Assembly (NCBI GenBank): GCA_963930775.1
Contig: OZ005700.1
Coordinates: 719,976 to 783,975, forward strand
DNA: 64,000 bases
DNA from: Cliona cf. orientalis
Lineage: Eukaryota; Porifera; Demospongiae; Clionaida; Clionaidae
Direction: 5' to 3'
Position numbers and translations under genes: made by a program
The notes under the pieces: model-generated
Told to the model about the DNA's origin: nothing
Database searches by the model: none
The model's input: only the letters and a program-made list of their open reading frames with translations
Part shown: piece after piece, positions 35,201 through 47,639 of the stretch
Layout of the letters: every line of letters begins with the position of its first letter
How positions within the stretch are numbered: the first letter of the stretch is position 1

Positions 35201-37298
35201 AGCTATTAAGCCAGAGGACACATACCCATAATATGGAGAAAGGCTGCTAGGAAAGGGACTTTCTGGAGTCAGGGAGGAAGACACAGAGAGAGAGAAATTA
35301 AAGGCATCAACCAAACCACCCAGCATTCCCAGACAAACAGCACACACACGCACACACACACACACACTCATAATTGTGCTACAGTAATAGCTATAGTACA
35401 CTCACACACACACACACACACACACACACGTGACATAATATTCGGTAACTGTTGCCAGCAGCTGCTCTGATTCAAAACTGAAAGGGTAGAAAGACACTAA
35501 ATCTGTAAACTGGTCCCAAACATGGGTGTTCTTTCTTACTCTAACAAATTATCGGAATGCAGTTAGGTGCAACCGGATCAGAGATTGCAGTCACATAAGC
35601 CTGACCCCCCCTGGGCCTTGGGTGGGGTGATCCAGAGCGACAACAACAACTCAGATCTACTCCAGCAAATCGATTCAAGCTCAAAGTTAGAAGTTCCCCT
35701 TAGCCATTCCTCCCTCGATCTAATGCCAATAGAATATACTGCTTACGCGATACGATAGCAACAATTGACCATTGATAGCAAATATCATAACACCATGTAA
35801 GTTTCCCATTATACCCTGCTGGCAACGATAGTCAAACTATAGCCATAAAGAAAGTTCAGTGAATTCTACGCACCCTGCAGCGTTCTCCCCGAGCAAGTAC
35901 AATAATTATCATGGAGCATTATAATGTATGGGCAGGCACTATGAGTCCTGTTGCGGTATATAATTAATTGTAATTCCAATTATGTCAATTATGTCAATCA
36001 TGCCAATTATGTTTGATTATGCAAATTGCTACGTGAGACCAGTAGCCAGCCACTCAGCTTCGTCACCAGTGACACAACACCACCGGCAAATTACCCAGAC
36101 TCGTTACTCGTTAGTATGTGGGTGTACCCCAGAGTGTGTTTTCCCCCCTCGGGCAATTCTTTTTAATCTCGTTACGACACTAACGAGGAGCACACGCTCC
36201 ATTATTTCCACTCCACGAGCCTTTCGCTAATTAATTGACTAACAATGATTTGTCGCGGCGCCTTCTGAGACTTGACCAGCGTGGCTCCTCGCATACATCG
36301 TGCGGTCACGGTCGTTTGCTTTAATCGAATTTTAGCCAATTTATGTTAATTGCACATGTGCAATGCATTTCAATTACCGAGGCGAGATACAAGTTCATGA
36401 GCGGCAGGACATCGCCCTGTCACGGCCGTCTACCTGATCCCATCACTCCAAAGCTGGCAGCATTATGCCACGACTAATCGATCACACAATCCTTAAAAAT
36501 TACAATTAATTATCATCATTAGCTGCTATAATAATATTATATACGATGATGTGTAGAAATTAAGGGCCGGCACTTATAATCATTGTGATCATTATGTTGA
36601 TATGGTTAAGAGTGTGATATCACATATTATAATATAATATATATCTTGATATTGATTTTGTAACCAAGATATGTGTCAATCACGTATGGAATTACAACTC
36701 TCCACGTTATTTCAATCATGCCAGTTAAGGGGTATAATATTATACATCCATGCTAAGATTAATTGTTACATTTTTTTGTATTCAACAAGTACACAAAATC
36801 AAAGCTACGACAAACACCATCCATCTGTCTACCCCAGAGGTGCCAGACATATATTATATTTCCACATAAACACTTTTATAGCCTCAAGGACTTAACAAAA
36901 CGGCGTCAACTCGCAAAAAAATGCGACCAAAAAAATGCAAAATCTAATCATACGCCCTCCATTTCCGCACTTACCCACTTAGAGAGCTGCTAAGTGGAGC
37001 TAATGGCAGCTAATGGCCTCACCACAAACTGGGCAAGCACGTAACAGTCAAGGCTATAACCTTACACAGTGTGTGTGTGTGTGTGTGATTATACCTCGAG
37101 GCAGGAGAAGCGGGCTTCCTTCACCACAGCAGAGGAGATGTTGACGCTGCCCGTAGACTGCTCTCCGGGCTGCTGTCTCTCGTTGTCCTGTTGCACGGTA
37201 GAACTCTGGAGACGGACGAGTACTTCCCTGGGTTCCACCTCCAGCGTGGCAACACATCGCCCATTGTCACCGAGCATTAAAGACCAGAGCACTGTCAT
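30952..37298 (-). CDS. Ig-domain trypsin-like serine protease (5' end not found)
   Basis: In-phase exons: 37095-37298, 34381-34591, 33588-33809, 32644-33164, 32247-32567, 31883-32068, 31311-31564, 30952-31225. The first listed exon opens in mid-Ig sequence (LGDNGRCVATLEV), so upstream exons with a signal peptide probably exist and its ATG is doubtful. Three further Ig domains follow (CLE..VIWMKDG..YECA; WWLEG..YKCVA; ITWLKDG..YVCRA), with an acidic Ser/Pro linker between the second and third. Then come a free Cys, RRRRRRKR and a chymotrypsin-fold S1 domain starting VADGEVV. The triad is visible: His in TAAHC, Asp in DYDVALL, Ser in DACHNDSGGP. Asp six residues before Ser predicts cleavage after Arg/Lys. 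Residue 193 is Asn instead of Gly. It is expected to be secreted, or on the cell surface if an upstream anchor exists. Confidence 0.88.
32206..32246. repeat. (TC)n microsatellite at splice donor
   Basis: A 41-bp CT tract runs directly up to the donor of the exon encoding the protease activation site (exon edge 32247). Similar (GA)n tracts flank the next introns (31228-31253). Confidence 0.85.
34592..37094 (-). other. 2.5-kb intron of the Ig-protease with microsatellites
   Basis: It starts with a GA-rich tract (34593-34705) next to the exon acceptor. It continues with CA repeats near 35028-35058 and 35340-35430. No exon was recognised. Upstream of the acceptor, a TG run sits near 37070-37088. 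Confidence 0.6.
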
Positions 37299-39669
37299 GT
37301 GGTGAAGAGTGTGTGCGAGTTTGGGGAATTTTCAATACAAACATTGTAATATGCTTATAGCCTCCAGCAGTACCACAACTCTCTCTCATCTCGACGACTT
37401 TGTATAATAATATTATTATATATTATAGCCACTCAACTTCCCTCACTGTCACAAAATCTATTAAGTTACCAAGCCTATCACCTTCTGATCTCACCCCCCC
37501 CCACCCCTCCCGAGCTCACCCCACACCCCACCACTACCTCCCGAGCTCACCCCCCACACCCCTCCCCACCTCACCCTGGTCTCACATCCCACCACCTCCC
37601 GAGCTCCCCCCCCACACCCCTCCACATACCCCTCCCCACCTCACCCTGGTCTCACATCCCACCATGCACCTCCACCCCATCCCACTTTCTCTTCCTTTTT
37701 AATAACAATTACTCCAGATCCATCCATCCCATGTCCGCACACAAAGGACTCGGAAACTTTCAGCACCATTAAACATCTGATTGAATTAACGGGCCGATCA
37801 GACAAGTCTTCACTCCCTCTATAGCTATACATAGCTACATACATAATACTATTTTAGCCCATCTCTCTTTAGTTTTTGATGATCAGTGGATCATTGGACA
37901 AATTCTGCAGTGCAAATCCAAAGCAATAAGCCACAGATCAGAGCAGCCTATATAACTCTGCCAGGAATTTCCAAACAAAAGGGCCGAGACTCTTTCACCT
38001 GAGCCATGCAGACAGCATTGATGAACTAACTTTGTTAAACTGACTGCACGCTTTAATTGGCAGGACTAAACAAGGTGGCTGGCTGGATCTATAGTTGTGG
38101 GGGGAGGGGGGGGGTGAGGGGGGTGCTTTGCCAGACCCAAAGCATGTACCAACCTTTGACCCTGATGCTCAAACATGGAAATCTTGACTATTGGCTCAAC
38201 TCATAACAATCTACGCCCGCCACCGGCCATCCACCGATAAAATTAATAATTTTTGTGTACGATCGATCGTGGTATCTGGCAAACTACCATTGCCTAGCCA
38301 CTGTGACTAATACGGTAACAGGAATTCCCAAAAGTATGTTGATTTATATTATTATTGCAAAATATAGTCACTGGTATACTCATAATAATTATAACATATT
38401 ACAGGCTCATTAATTTAAGCGTCTGTCTAATTTGTATACTTAATACTGCAAAAGTACATTAATAACCATAATGTAATTAGAATACCAACTGCTGCTTTTC
38501 TCACTAGTGCATTAGAGGGAAACACTAGCAAGCAATTAACATGCAGCAATTTATCATAAAGGCATGGCTTATACAAAGTTTACCGCAACAACCGTAGTAT
38601 TGAAAGACTTAAGTTTTGAAGCATTCCTTTGCACACTGGCAGCTTGTTACGTTTTGTTTTTTCCATCAGAAGTGCCAAGTATTCTCTGGCAAGAGAGAAA
38701 CAAATGAGAAACGAGGTAACTGACACTTACAGCCTCGTAACTACTTGTGAGTGGATATTTAAAGCATGCGCTGTGGCAATAGGCGGACGCTTGTAATTCT
38801 CGTATTTGAACACAGGTCCTAGCTGCCGTCCATCTGTCTGTCTGTCTGTCTCAACTCACGAGGGAAACTGAATTCACAGTTATGTGATAAAGCACATGTG
38901 ATCACACACACACACACACACACACACACGCTCACACACACCACAACATGGACATGCCTTGGCGACCAAATGCAGCAATTTGTCCGCGTGTTGTGCACTA
39001 CACAGAAAGTGCAAAGGTTGAATGGCGGGCGGACACAGCCCGATTGGTAGTAGCATTGAGATGAGATAATAAAAATTAATGCAATTGCTACCGAATCGGA
39101 GGCACTCTAGACGTATAATGTGGGTTTATCTAGCAGCATATCTACAGGCAAGGCAATTAGCCTCCCTTCCTGTTGGAGCTCAAAGGACAGAGATGGGCGG
39201 TTTGTACTTTGTTGCCCTTTATGATATGAGGGCCGGCAAAAATCACTAGCATACCTCCACCCATAATATAGTAGTAACAGCAAGGACACACTTTTACTAT
39301 AGCAACCTGTCCACATCAAACAACCACCCCAACGCATAGTCTAGAAACTCCAATTATCCGGAGAGCTGTAGAGCAATAGCTAGTTCTGTAGCATATTCGT
39401 TGCTATAGATGATTATATATCTCACAAAAAAGATGTTCTGTGGGTACGGTAAATAATGCATGCTTCAAATAGTTTGCTGTTGTATTGCAACACGATTTCT
39501 GATTACATCACTGTCCTGGATTGGCAAGCACTTGCTAATTTAGCAGTCCATAGATTCGGGCCAAAAGGGAGTCACACTATCCTTTGCCAAACTTGGACGA
39601 CACATAGATGTTGGAAAAATGTATGCACACTGCAAGACAAGATGGATGCATAGAGGGATGTTCTGCCTG

Positions 39670-39712
<43 letters not shown>

Positions 39713-41248
39713 ACGTTGCAGCAAGATAATTCACACAAGATGCAGCCCACAAAAACTCATAAGCAAATAAAAATATCGGTGTGCATGACTTGTATCAGCT
39801 ATGACTTAAATGTTTATACGCTCTCGGCTGCCAAAGAAAAGCTTTTTCCTCATTCATAGCGGAAAGTCTAGCAATTGTAACAACTATTATGTTAGTTGAA
39901 ATTCCACCCCACCAACCGTGGTAACAGACCATCAATCGCTGTCTCTCATCCATATTATAGTCCGACATCACTTTAGTATTATTATATACTCACTAGCTGC
40001 CCACATCACATGTATGGGACATGGAGCACTTTTTTTTTCTACATCCAATTGCTGCAGTAATGTGAGTCTGCAATATTAATAACTGCTATCGCGATCTCGC
40101 TGATTATACCACAGTCTAGCCATTGTGGGGCACAGCAGTTTCGTATGAAATAAGGGCTGCTTGATGCCGGAACGATATCACAGAGCCAGCTGGCACCCAC
40201 CCGGCTCATCGATGGGTGAGCGGGCCGGTCATGCTGTCTGCCGGAAGGTTCACAGATGCAGGACAGCTGAGGATCACAAATACACCCCTATAGTACTTGA
40301 TACTACCTACTAGCTGTTGGCTTCCTTCAGATGTGGGGTGATGGATTTGAGATATCGACTGATGGACTTGGGATGCAGTGGAGTAGTATTATGCAATAAC
40401 GATAACAAGAGCATGCACTTCTAGCAAAGACTAGCAGTGCTCATGCCCTGTGCATGCCTCTAACAGAAAATTATAGCTAATTATTAATGCGAACGTTATA
40501 TACACTACTTACTACCACCGCAAATTACACATAACAAGGCGCTAAAACTACTGAATGCAGCACTTGTAAGCATGCATTAACATATCACTTCAGCTTGTGA
40601 ATAATAATCATTTTTCTCCCACATATTATCATTAAAAATTAATATGCATGCAAGAATATTTTTTAGTCTGCCTAGTGCAATAAGAGAGTCGGTCAAATTG
40701 GCCGTGGAGCATGCAGCAGCTTACCAATAAGAATTAGAAGTCTTTTGGGGCCGGCTGCTGACCACCGTAGTAACCCAAACATTCCGCCCGCCGCACACGT
40801 GTCAGTCCGTGGGAGAGCCAGAGAGAGGGAGAAACTCTTTTGAGACTAGGTATTTGGTATTATAAAGGTCTTTCTTCTTCAGTTAGCTTCTTGTTGGAGA
40901 GCCTGCAAAGCTACTGCTGGAGATTGGTATGATAGCTGAGTCGCGTGCGATGTCAGCTGAAATGATTTGCAAAAAATGGCACGCGCAGGCTCCTTTTATG
41001 ACTTCCGTCCGCGCGTCGTTAATAGTATAACTGGAAATCCCGCAACTGCGCAGGCGCCCTGGCTAAAAATACTGATGATTTATTATTATGATTGTTGCAA
41101 CATTAACACTCATGCGAATAAAATTATTATGCTGCATCATTTATATAATACACTGGACAAAAATTATCTGATTTTGGATTGTTTGTGTGTCAGATCCAAT
41201 ATCTACTTATATACTGCCAGCAGTTCAGTTAATAATTATTAATAATTC
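37299..41248. other. Region without clear genes between Ig-protease and HADHB
   Basis: About 4 kb with no confident exon. It should contain missing 5' exons of the Ig-protease, which I could not identify. Contents: a C-rich tandem repeat with CTCACCCTGGTCTCACATCC units (about 37490-37670), CA repeat 38905-38930, CT repeat 39673-39710, and several AT palindromes. A GC-richer patch near 40780-41060 (GCGCAGGC, CGTGTCAGTCC) could be a promoter for the minus-strand protease gene. Confidence 0.45.
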
Positions 41249-41298
41249 TTAACTTTGAGGATATCGCTCCATTAACATAGCATGACCCTTCAAATTTA

Positions 41299-41330
<32 letters not shown>

Positions 41331-44300
41331 TCAATGCAAAGTTATGCAATGGTGAAAAAAATAGCAACAAACAAAACAGAATATTAACTCAAATCCAAAA
41401 AAACAGTGTAAATTTGTCTCCCTACAAGCCGATCCTTTGCAGCAGAAATCACTCAAAGTAGCTGAGCAATGCAGTGCACCCAATCGTCGAGGGCACCAGT
41501 GAGTCTCGCACTCCACACCGCTATACAGAGGTACATTCTACCACGGAGAGCCAAAACAGGCTAATCCAACCAACTTTGATGTGGAGCTCCGGGCGTAAAC
41601 ACAGAGAGAAAACCCACGAGACTCGATTAGGGCACAAACTTGGCCATAATTGAAGAACAAATCCCGTCCTCATTTTTTTCACCCTCTGCCCCGGTCTACG
41701 TGACTACCAACTCACCACCACAGGAACCGCAGCACACAGGTACACCCCACCCCAACCCAATCCAATCCAATAGATTAACGCAATACCCTTTCATCTCGCT
41801 TCCGTTCACACACAAAACACCACAAGCGGGGGAGCAGCTCTGTGCCGTGCCGTCTGGTCTGTAACAAACAGACACGGCAGGAGCCAGGGGGAGAGACAAG
41901 CCGTCTGTGAGGGATATATATTATATTATTATACGCTGCGATACAGCAACAGGGTACTACACGATGTAAACAGGAAGCGAGAGTGAGGCGTCTGTCCATC
42001 CGTCCGTCCGTCTGTCTCACCTGCCCACCGGCTGCACAAGCGGCAACCAGTGCATAGTGTCCTCCCTCCTTCTGGAGCCGGTTGGCTGCCGTGGTAACGA
42101 GTCGGACACCCGTCGCTCCGAAGGGATGGCCAATGGAAAGAGACCCGCCCCAAGTGTTGAACTTCTCAATAGGAATCTGTCCAATCTGCAAAAATTTAAT
42201 AAGTCGATTAAAAAAAAAAATCAACAATGACAATGACAACTAGACCGAGAGAAAATTATCACAAGGGCGACGCTACCACTAATTAGCTGGTAATTAGCAA
42301 CTTTCCCAGTAAGGAGGCAGTACACAGAATTAATCAATGGGTACAAATTTTGAAAGTTTCAAAATCCCCCTAAAAGGCTCTGTATACAACATAGTCACGA
42401 CTTATTCGTATTATAACAATATTTCATATATTACCCACATTACCTTGTTTGATCGTCCGATGTAATTCTGGGCGAACCAATCAGAGTCCATTGCCTTAAG
42501 GTTTGCAAGAATTTGGCCCTGTAGGCAAATATTCAACAACAGAGCAACATACGTCATACACACGTGTTTGGATCTATACAATGTCATGTATAATATTATA
42601 ATTACGAGCGTGGATACGAAGCGTGATCAATTCATGCTACAAAAAAGTACCACATTCTGAAATGGAAACAAATTGGAGAGTGTACTCTGACATGTGAACT
42701 CTTCCTTTCCGCTACACAACTCCAACACTTGCTCAACAGCCCATGCTAATTCCAACACCAACACACCCACCACTATCAAAACTTTCTCACTAGTTCGGCC
42801 TACGCAAATTGTTGCATCACACATAGTGTAACAAATGTAACAAACATAAGCAGGTTTTGCTTTGCTTCACTCGCTAGCCCTTAAGAAGCTTAAGAGGAGC
42901 CTAACTAGAGAGATTCCACTGTACTGTATCGACAGAGAGAGAGGGGGAGGGGAGGAGGGAGAGAGTATGCTTTACTTACAGCAAAAGCTTCGTGGTACTC
43001 GAATACGTCAATATCGGAGAGCTGCAGTCCAATCCTGTCCATCAGCTTAGGTGTGGCATAGGCTGGGCTGCAGGGAAACAAATGAGACCCACTCAAACAT
43101 TGCCGGCCAAGATGCCAAGATGAAAGAACATGGTTACCATCACAAAGCGAGTGCACGATTATGTGAGTGAGTGTGTGCAATAACCGGTGGACGTGTGAAC
43201 GCGTGTATGTTGATGTTTATTAGCGTGTGGGTGCACTTGCCCGAGTAAAAGCTGATCTTTTGGATCCTGCGACACAAAGACATAGTCCCTGCAGTTAGAA
43301 ACAATTTGTAACGTCAAATTCAAAAGAACACTCCAGAAATTCATTTTTTAGACAAAATAAGGTGCCTCAAAAATATTTTTTTCTCTCTCCCACTGCAAGT
43401 TCACAAAAAAAATGAAGAGCATGACCAGGTGCTGAGCTGTGATAAGACCACAGACCAACCCCTCACATTAGCTGAGGGAGCAACTAATAATTGCAACCCT
43501 ACCACACTCCAGGAATATCTCTGAACTAGTATATATTACAGTACTACTCAGCATGACATTCCAATAGTGGGCTGGGTCATGGAGCACCTGAGAGGGCAGC
43601 TGCAACAAACATGTGACCAGCATGCATTAGCATATAATATTATATCGAGGGCCCATGGAGGGGGCAGTCCTGTATAGTATGATTATAGTGTGTACTATTG
43701 TTCATGTTTATAGTCCTTCACCTTCGCATGCAAGATATGCCCCAAGGTGCATAGCCATGTACAAGCAATTTGCACTACAGCTGTAGCTAGCTGCATGCAA
43801 TGGCCAACAACAAGCTCATGTACATGACATGCAAGCATGCACACATACATGTACACACACGTGGCAGCAATTACTCCGCTCACAACTCGCTCACCTGAGG
43901 TATGCTTTGGGCTTCAATCCAAGCTCTTTGGCTTTCTCTTCGCTCATCAGCAAGCAAGCTGAGGCTCCATCGGTCTACAGTGGGAGGAGAGAGAGAGAAA
44001 AAGATCCAGATATTTAAATGTACTAGGATGCTGCTGCTAATTTACCCTTGATGCTGCCGTCACCTACAGCACCAAAATTACTCACTTTACCAGTTTTACC
44101 AACTTTACCAGCATTACCCTTGTCGCTGCCGTCGCCTATAGCACCAAAATTACTCACTTTACCAGTTTTACCAACATTACCAGCATTACCCTTGTCGCTG
44201 CCATCGCCTACAGCACCAAAATTACTTTACCAACTTTACCAGCATTACCCTTGTCGCTGCCTTCGCCTACAGCACCAATATTACTCACTTTACCAGTTTT

Positions 44301-47178
44301 ACTAACTTTACCAGCATCACCCTTGTCGCTGCCATCGCCTACAGCACCAAAATTATTCACTTTACCAATTTTACCAACATTACCAGCATTACCCTTGTCA
44401 CTGCCATCGCCTACAGCACCAAAATTACTCACTTTACCAATTTTACCAGCATTACCCTTGATGCTGCCGTCACCTACAGCACCAAAATTACTCACTTTAC
44501 CAGTTTTACCAACTTTACCAGCATTATCCTTGTCGCTGCCATCGCCTATAGCACCAAAATTACTCACTTTACCAGTTTTACCAACTTTACCAGCATTATC
44601 CTTGTCGCTGCCGTCGCCTACAACACCAAACTTACTAACTTTACCAGTTTTACCAATTTTACCAACATTACCCTTGATGCTGCAGTCACCTACAGCACCA
44701 AAATTAGATGCGTCTTGTTACATTCTGGCTAAACGCTCACGATTTAAGCCACTACTCAGACAATAATTCTAGACAGGCAGAACCCTCAATACATGCTTCT
44801 CCTAGGCAACAATCCAATGAGCTCACTCTCTTTCTCTCTCTCTCCTTCGGTGACTCACCAGGAAGGAAGCATTGGCGGCCGTGATAGTTCCATGGGGCCT
44901 CACAAACGCCGGCTTCAGCTTTGCCATCTGCTCTGGAGTAGACACTCGTATGCCATTGTCTGCCTTGACGGCTGTACCTTTTCCTGTATTGGCACCATGG
45001 CAATAATTAAATCATACTAATTGGATTAATGCAAAACAGCTGCTTGAAAAAAATTTTTTCTATCTAGTAGCCCATCCCAAAATAAAAACTGCTTATCTGG
45101 GGCAAGGACACTTTTACGACAATAGGTTATGTATATCCCAACTACCAAAACATGTTCGAAATTCATCACTTAATGACATTAATTAAGCAAATATGAGGTG
45201 GAGCTCCCAACACCATGCTATATTGTCTAAACCAAAACTTATATCTAATTATCATAGAGTAGCGTAGATACCTGGAATATTGACTTGCAGTAAATCTTCC
45301 AAAAGTCCCTTCTTATTGGCCTCAAAGGCCAGCGTGTGTGAGCGCCTAGCATAGTCATCCTGCTCCTTACGAGTGATCCCAAAGGCAGCTGCTAGTCTGT
45401 CTCCACTGTGACCCATAGTCTCATTGGTAGAGAACTCTGTAATGGCAGGGAGCTAAAGGGGGGCAGAGGGAGGGAGAGAAAGAAAGAGAGAGAGGAAGGG
45501 AGAGAAGTATAATTATTATAGATGAAGGGAAAAGAGTCTCCTTCATCCAGCTCACCTCTAGTCCCAACTTCCTCAGTCCACCCAGTAGCGTGCTGACCTT
45601 AGCTCCAGTCGACTTTGCCTGCACCATAAACATCAACGAAACATGTCACAATAATAAAACTAGACATAGCTAGACAGATGGACAGACAGACACGTGAAGG
45701 CACAGACGAAAGCGTGCACACACACACACACACACCTTATTGAAGTCCAAGAGTGCTTTTCTGAATCCCCGAGAGACCCTGATGGGGACATCAGACATAA
45801 AGTCCACTCCGCCAGCCACCACTACATCGGACTGGCCCGAGGCTATCTGGCTCACTCCTACACAAACACAGGCGCACAAGCTAAACATGCTATCATTACG
45901 CACTTATTACCATCAGTATTGCATTATGCTACTTATGGGATCGACGACCTGTACCCAACAAATTGGCGACCCCGTACCATATCATAATGCACTTGTATAC
46001 CTGTTGCAACAGCCATATTAGATGATATACATGCCATGGTGACTGTGTGGCATGGAATACGATCACTGAATCCCGACTCCATTGCTGCCTAAAGGGAGAA
46101 AATTGCGTGTCAGGCTGCAATCTCACAGTGTGAGTTAAAGGTGTACAAAATTAATCTAACTGACCTCTCTGGCAATGTTGCTAGTCTTGACCTCCTGGAT
46201 GACAGTGCCAACGACAATGTGATCAACTTGCTCTGCAGATGAACACAGCAGGGGTGATGAGTGAGTGGGGGGGGGGGGGGGGGATTGAGTGTGTGTGTAT
46301 GTGAATAGAGGTGCAAGGTAGTCTGGCCTATTCATTATGTCGATCTAACAATAATCTGGAGAGGTGGACAAGGATCTAGCTGGCCAGACTAAGGCACAAG
46401 AATAGTACACAGTAGTTAAGTAGTCACAAGGATGGAAACGTTTATGGGTACTGAATTGGCTACTTGGCTGCAAATCAGTTTAAGTCTAAAACATTGGCAG
46501 TGTCTTAGCCAAGCTCCTCAGTTTTCACCAATTCCCGCCAACATCTGATTGTACATGGGGCACTTACGAGGAAGGACTCCAGTTCTTCTTAGCAATCCCC
46601 TGAGCACAGAGAGAAAAAAAGTTGTATGTAATTAAGTAAATGTGTGCACACATACAAACCCAGCACGCATGGCACTTACTGAAAGGCAAATCGTTGCAAG
46701 TCGTGAGCGAGCAGGTCTTTATACCTACACAAAGGTCATCAAATTATTGTGAAAGCTCATAAAGTGTCATAGAAAGGGTCTTACATTGTTCCACTTGTGA
46801 GAAACGGTGTTCTGACACCTTCCACTAAGACCACATTACGACCACCTCTGTCCGTTACTGGAGAACAACCATCAAATAATACCCTCAAATTGTTTTATGC
46901 ATCACTCACTTTTAGCTGTTTTCTTTGCTTCAGCAGCTGTGCTTGCTGTATCATAATAGGGGAAACATCATTATCACATGCATACTCTATAGTAAAGGGC
47001 TCTCTTCATCATGTTCATGCAGCCACCCCCCGAAATACTTTGTCAAGATATCACTTCTTGGTGTACCGTGAGTGTGGATCATACAGCTAGCACGCTCTCT
47101 GCACTCACCGCATCTGCTCCAGGTGGCTGCACTGCCAATCCTGGCCAACTGAGGACATCGAGACAGAGAAGAAGCCAT
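41249..47178 (-). CDS. HADHB: Mitochondrial trifunctional enzyme beta subunit (3-ketoacyl-CoA thiolase)
   Basis: Seventeen in-phase exons: 47109-47178, 46910-46945, 46785-46857, 46680-46724, 46568-46599, 46165-46232, 46001-46088, 45736-45857, 45556-45618, 45272-45452, 44859-44983, 43895-43974, 43241-43288, 42980-43067, 42444-42518, 42021-42185, 41249-41287; 465 aa against 474 in human. The N terminus ([18 protein letters not shown]) fits a mitochondrial presequence. Catalytic residues are present: Cys in TMACISSN, His in EYHEAFA, His in GHPFGATG and Cys in [13 protein letters not shown] performs the last thiolytic step of long-chain beta-oxidation in complex with [17 protein letters not shown] and [13 protein letters not shown] identify HADHB rather than other thiolases. 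Exon 13 appears to use a GC donor (GG|gcaagt). The final exon ([12 protein letters not shown]) lies 730 bp beyond exon 16. Its gene partner HADHA is not in the window. Confidence 0.96.
44041..44705. repeat. Nested 9-bp/72-bp minisatellite in HADHB intron
   Basis: About ten units of 63-72 bp lie inside intron 11. Each 72-bp unit is eight 9-mers, four of which are variants of NNNTTACCA (ACTTTACCA, GTTTTACCA, GCATTACCC); shorter units lack one 9-mer. The higher-order part reads TTGTCGCTG CCGTCGCCT ACAGCACCA. Because all lengths are multiples of three, frames stay open on both strands (119 and 171 codons), but neither has splice or start context for a real protein. Confidence 0.9.
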
Positions 47179-47639
47179 CACACCTCTGATTTCTTGACCT
47201 CTGAATCGCTATACAGGAAGTACTAGTGACTAGATCACATGACACGACACGTGACACCTGACCTTCATTAATGGTTAATTAACCACATATAAACAGTGAC
47301 TTCCTGCGTTCTAAGTGTTTACATGCTAGTACAGTCCAGTATATGGCGTTGATGAACCTGAGGCCATCTGTGGATCACGTCCTTTGGCACTCGCCTATCA
47401 GCTGCCCCCGAAGGCCCTGAAAGAAAGGCACATTCTCTATCAAGCAAGATAGCTCTACCAAAGCTGTCATCTTTGATGGTATGAGAGCAGATGTGTGGCC
47501 TACTTTCCTTGTCTTGGATTTGTGTATGCCACTGATATTGATTTTGGTGCTATCACATATTATTTTGATTATGCAGGTCCTGTGTTGAGCTTCTTGGCTT
47601 TGCTTTGAAACCCACTACTACAGTACTAGAGCAGGCAGA
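47179..47639. promoter_or_regulatory. Divergent promoter region of HADHB and PCMTD-like gene
   Basis: The start codons face away from each other, 461 bp apart. A short upstream frame (47343-47420, 25 codons) precedes the PCMTD start and could be in its 5'UTR. AT-rich sequence (ATTAATGGTTAATTAACC near 47265) and ACATGACACGACACGTGACA near 47230 are the most structured words. No TATA box is obvious. Confidence 0.4.

Noticed and set aside
39107-39337. 76-codon minus-strand frame with a hydrophobic stretch as the signal-peptide exon of the Ig-protease
   Set aside because: It has an in-frame stop right after a non-Ig tail, and no donor in the phase required by the 37298 exon was found.
44208-44766. 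Open frames of 119 and 171 codons in the HADHB intron as protein genes
   Set aside because: Openness follows from repeat units being multiples of three; no start context, splice partners or non-repeat sequence supports a gene.
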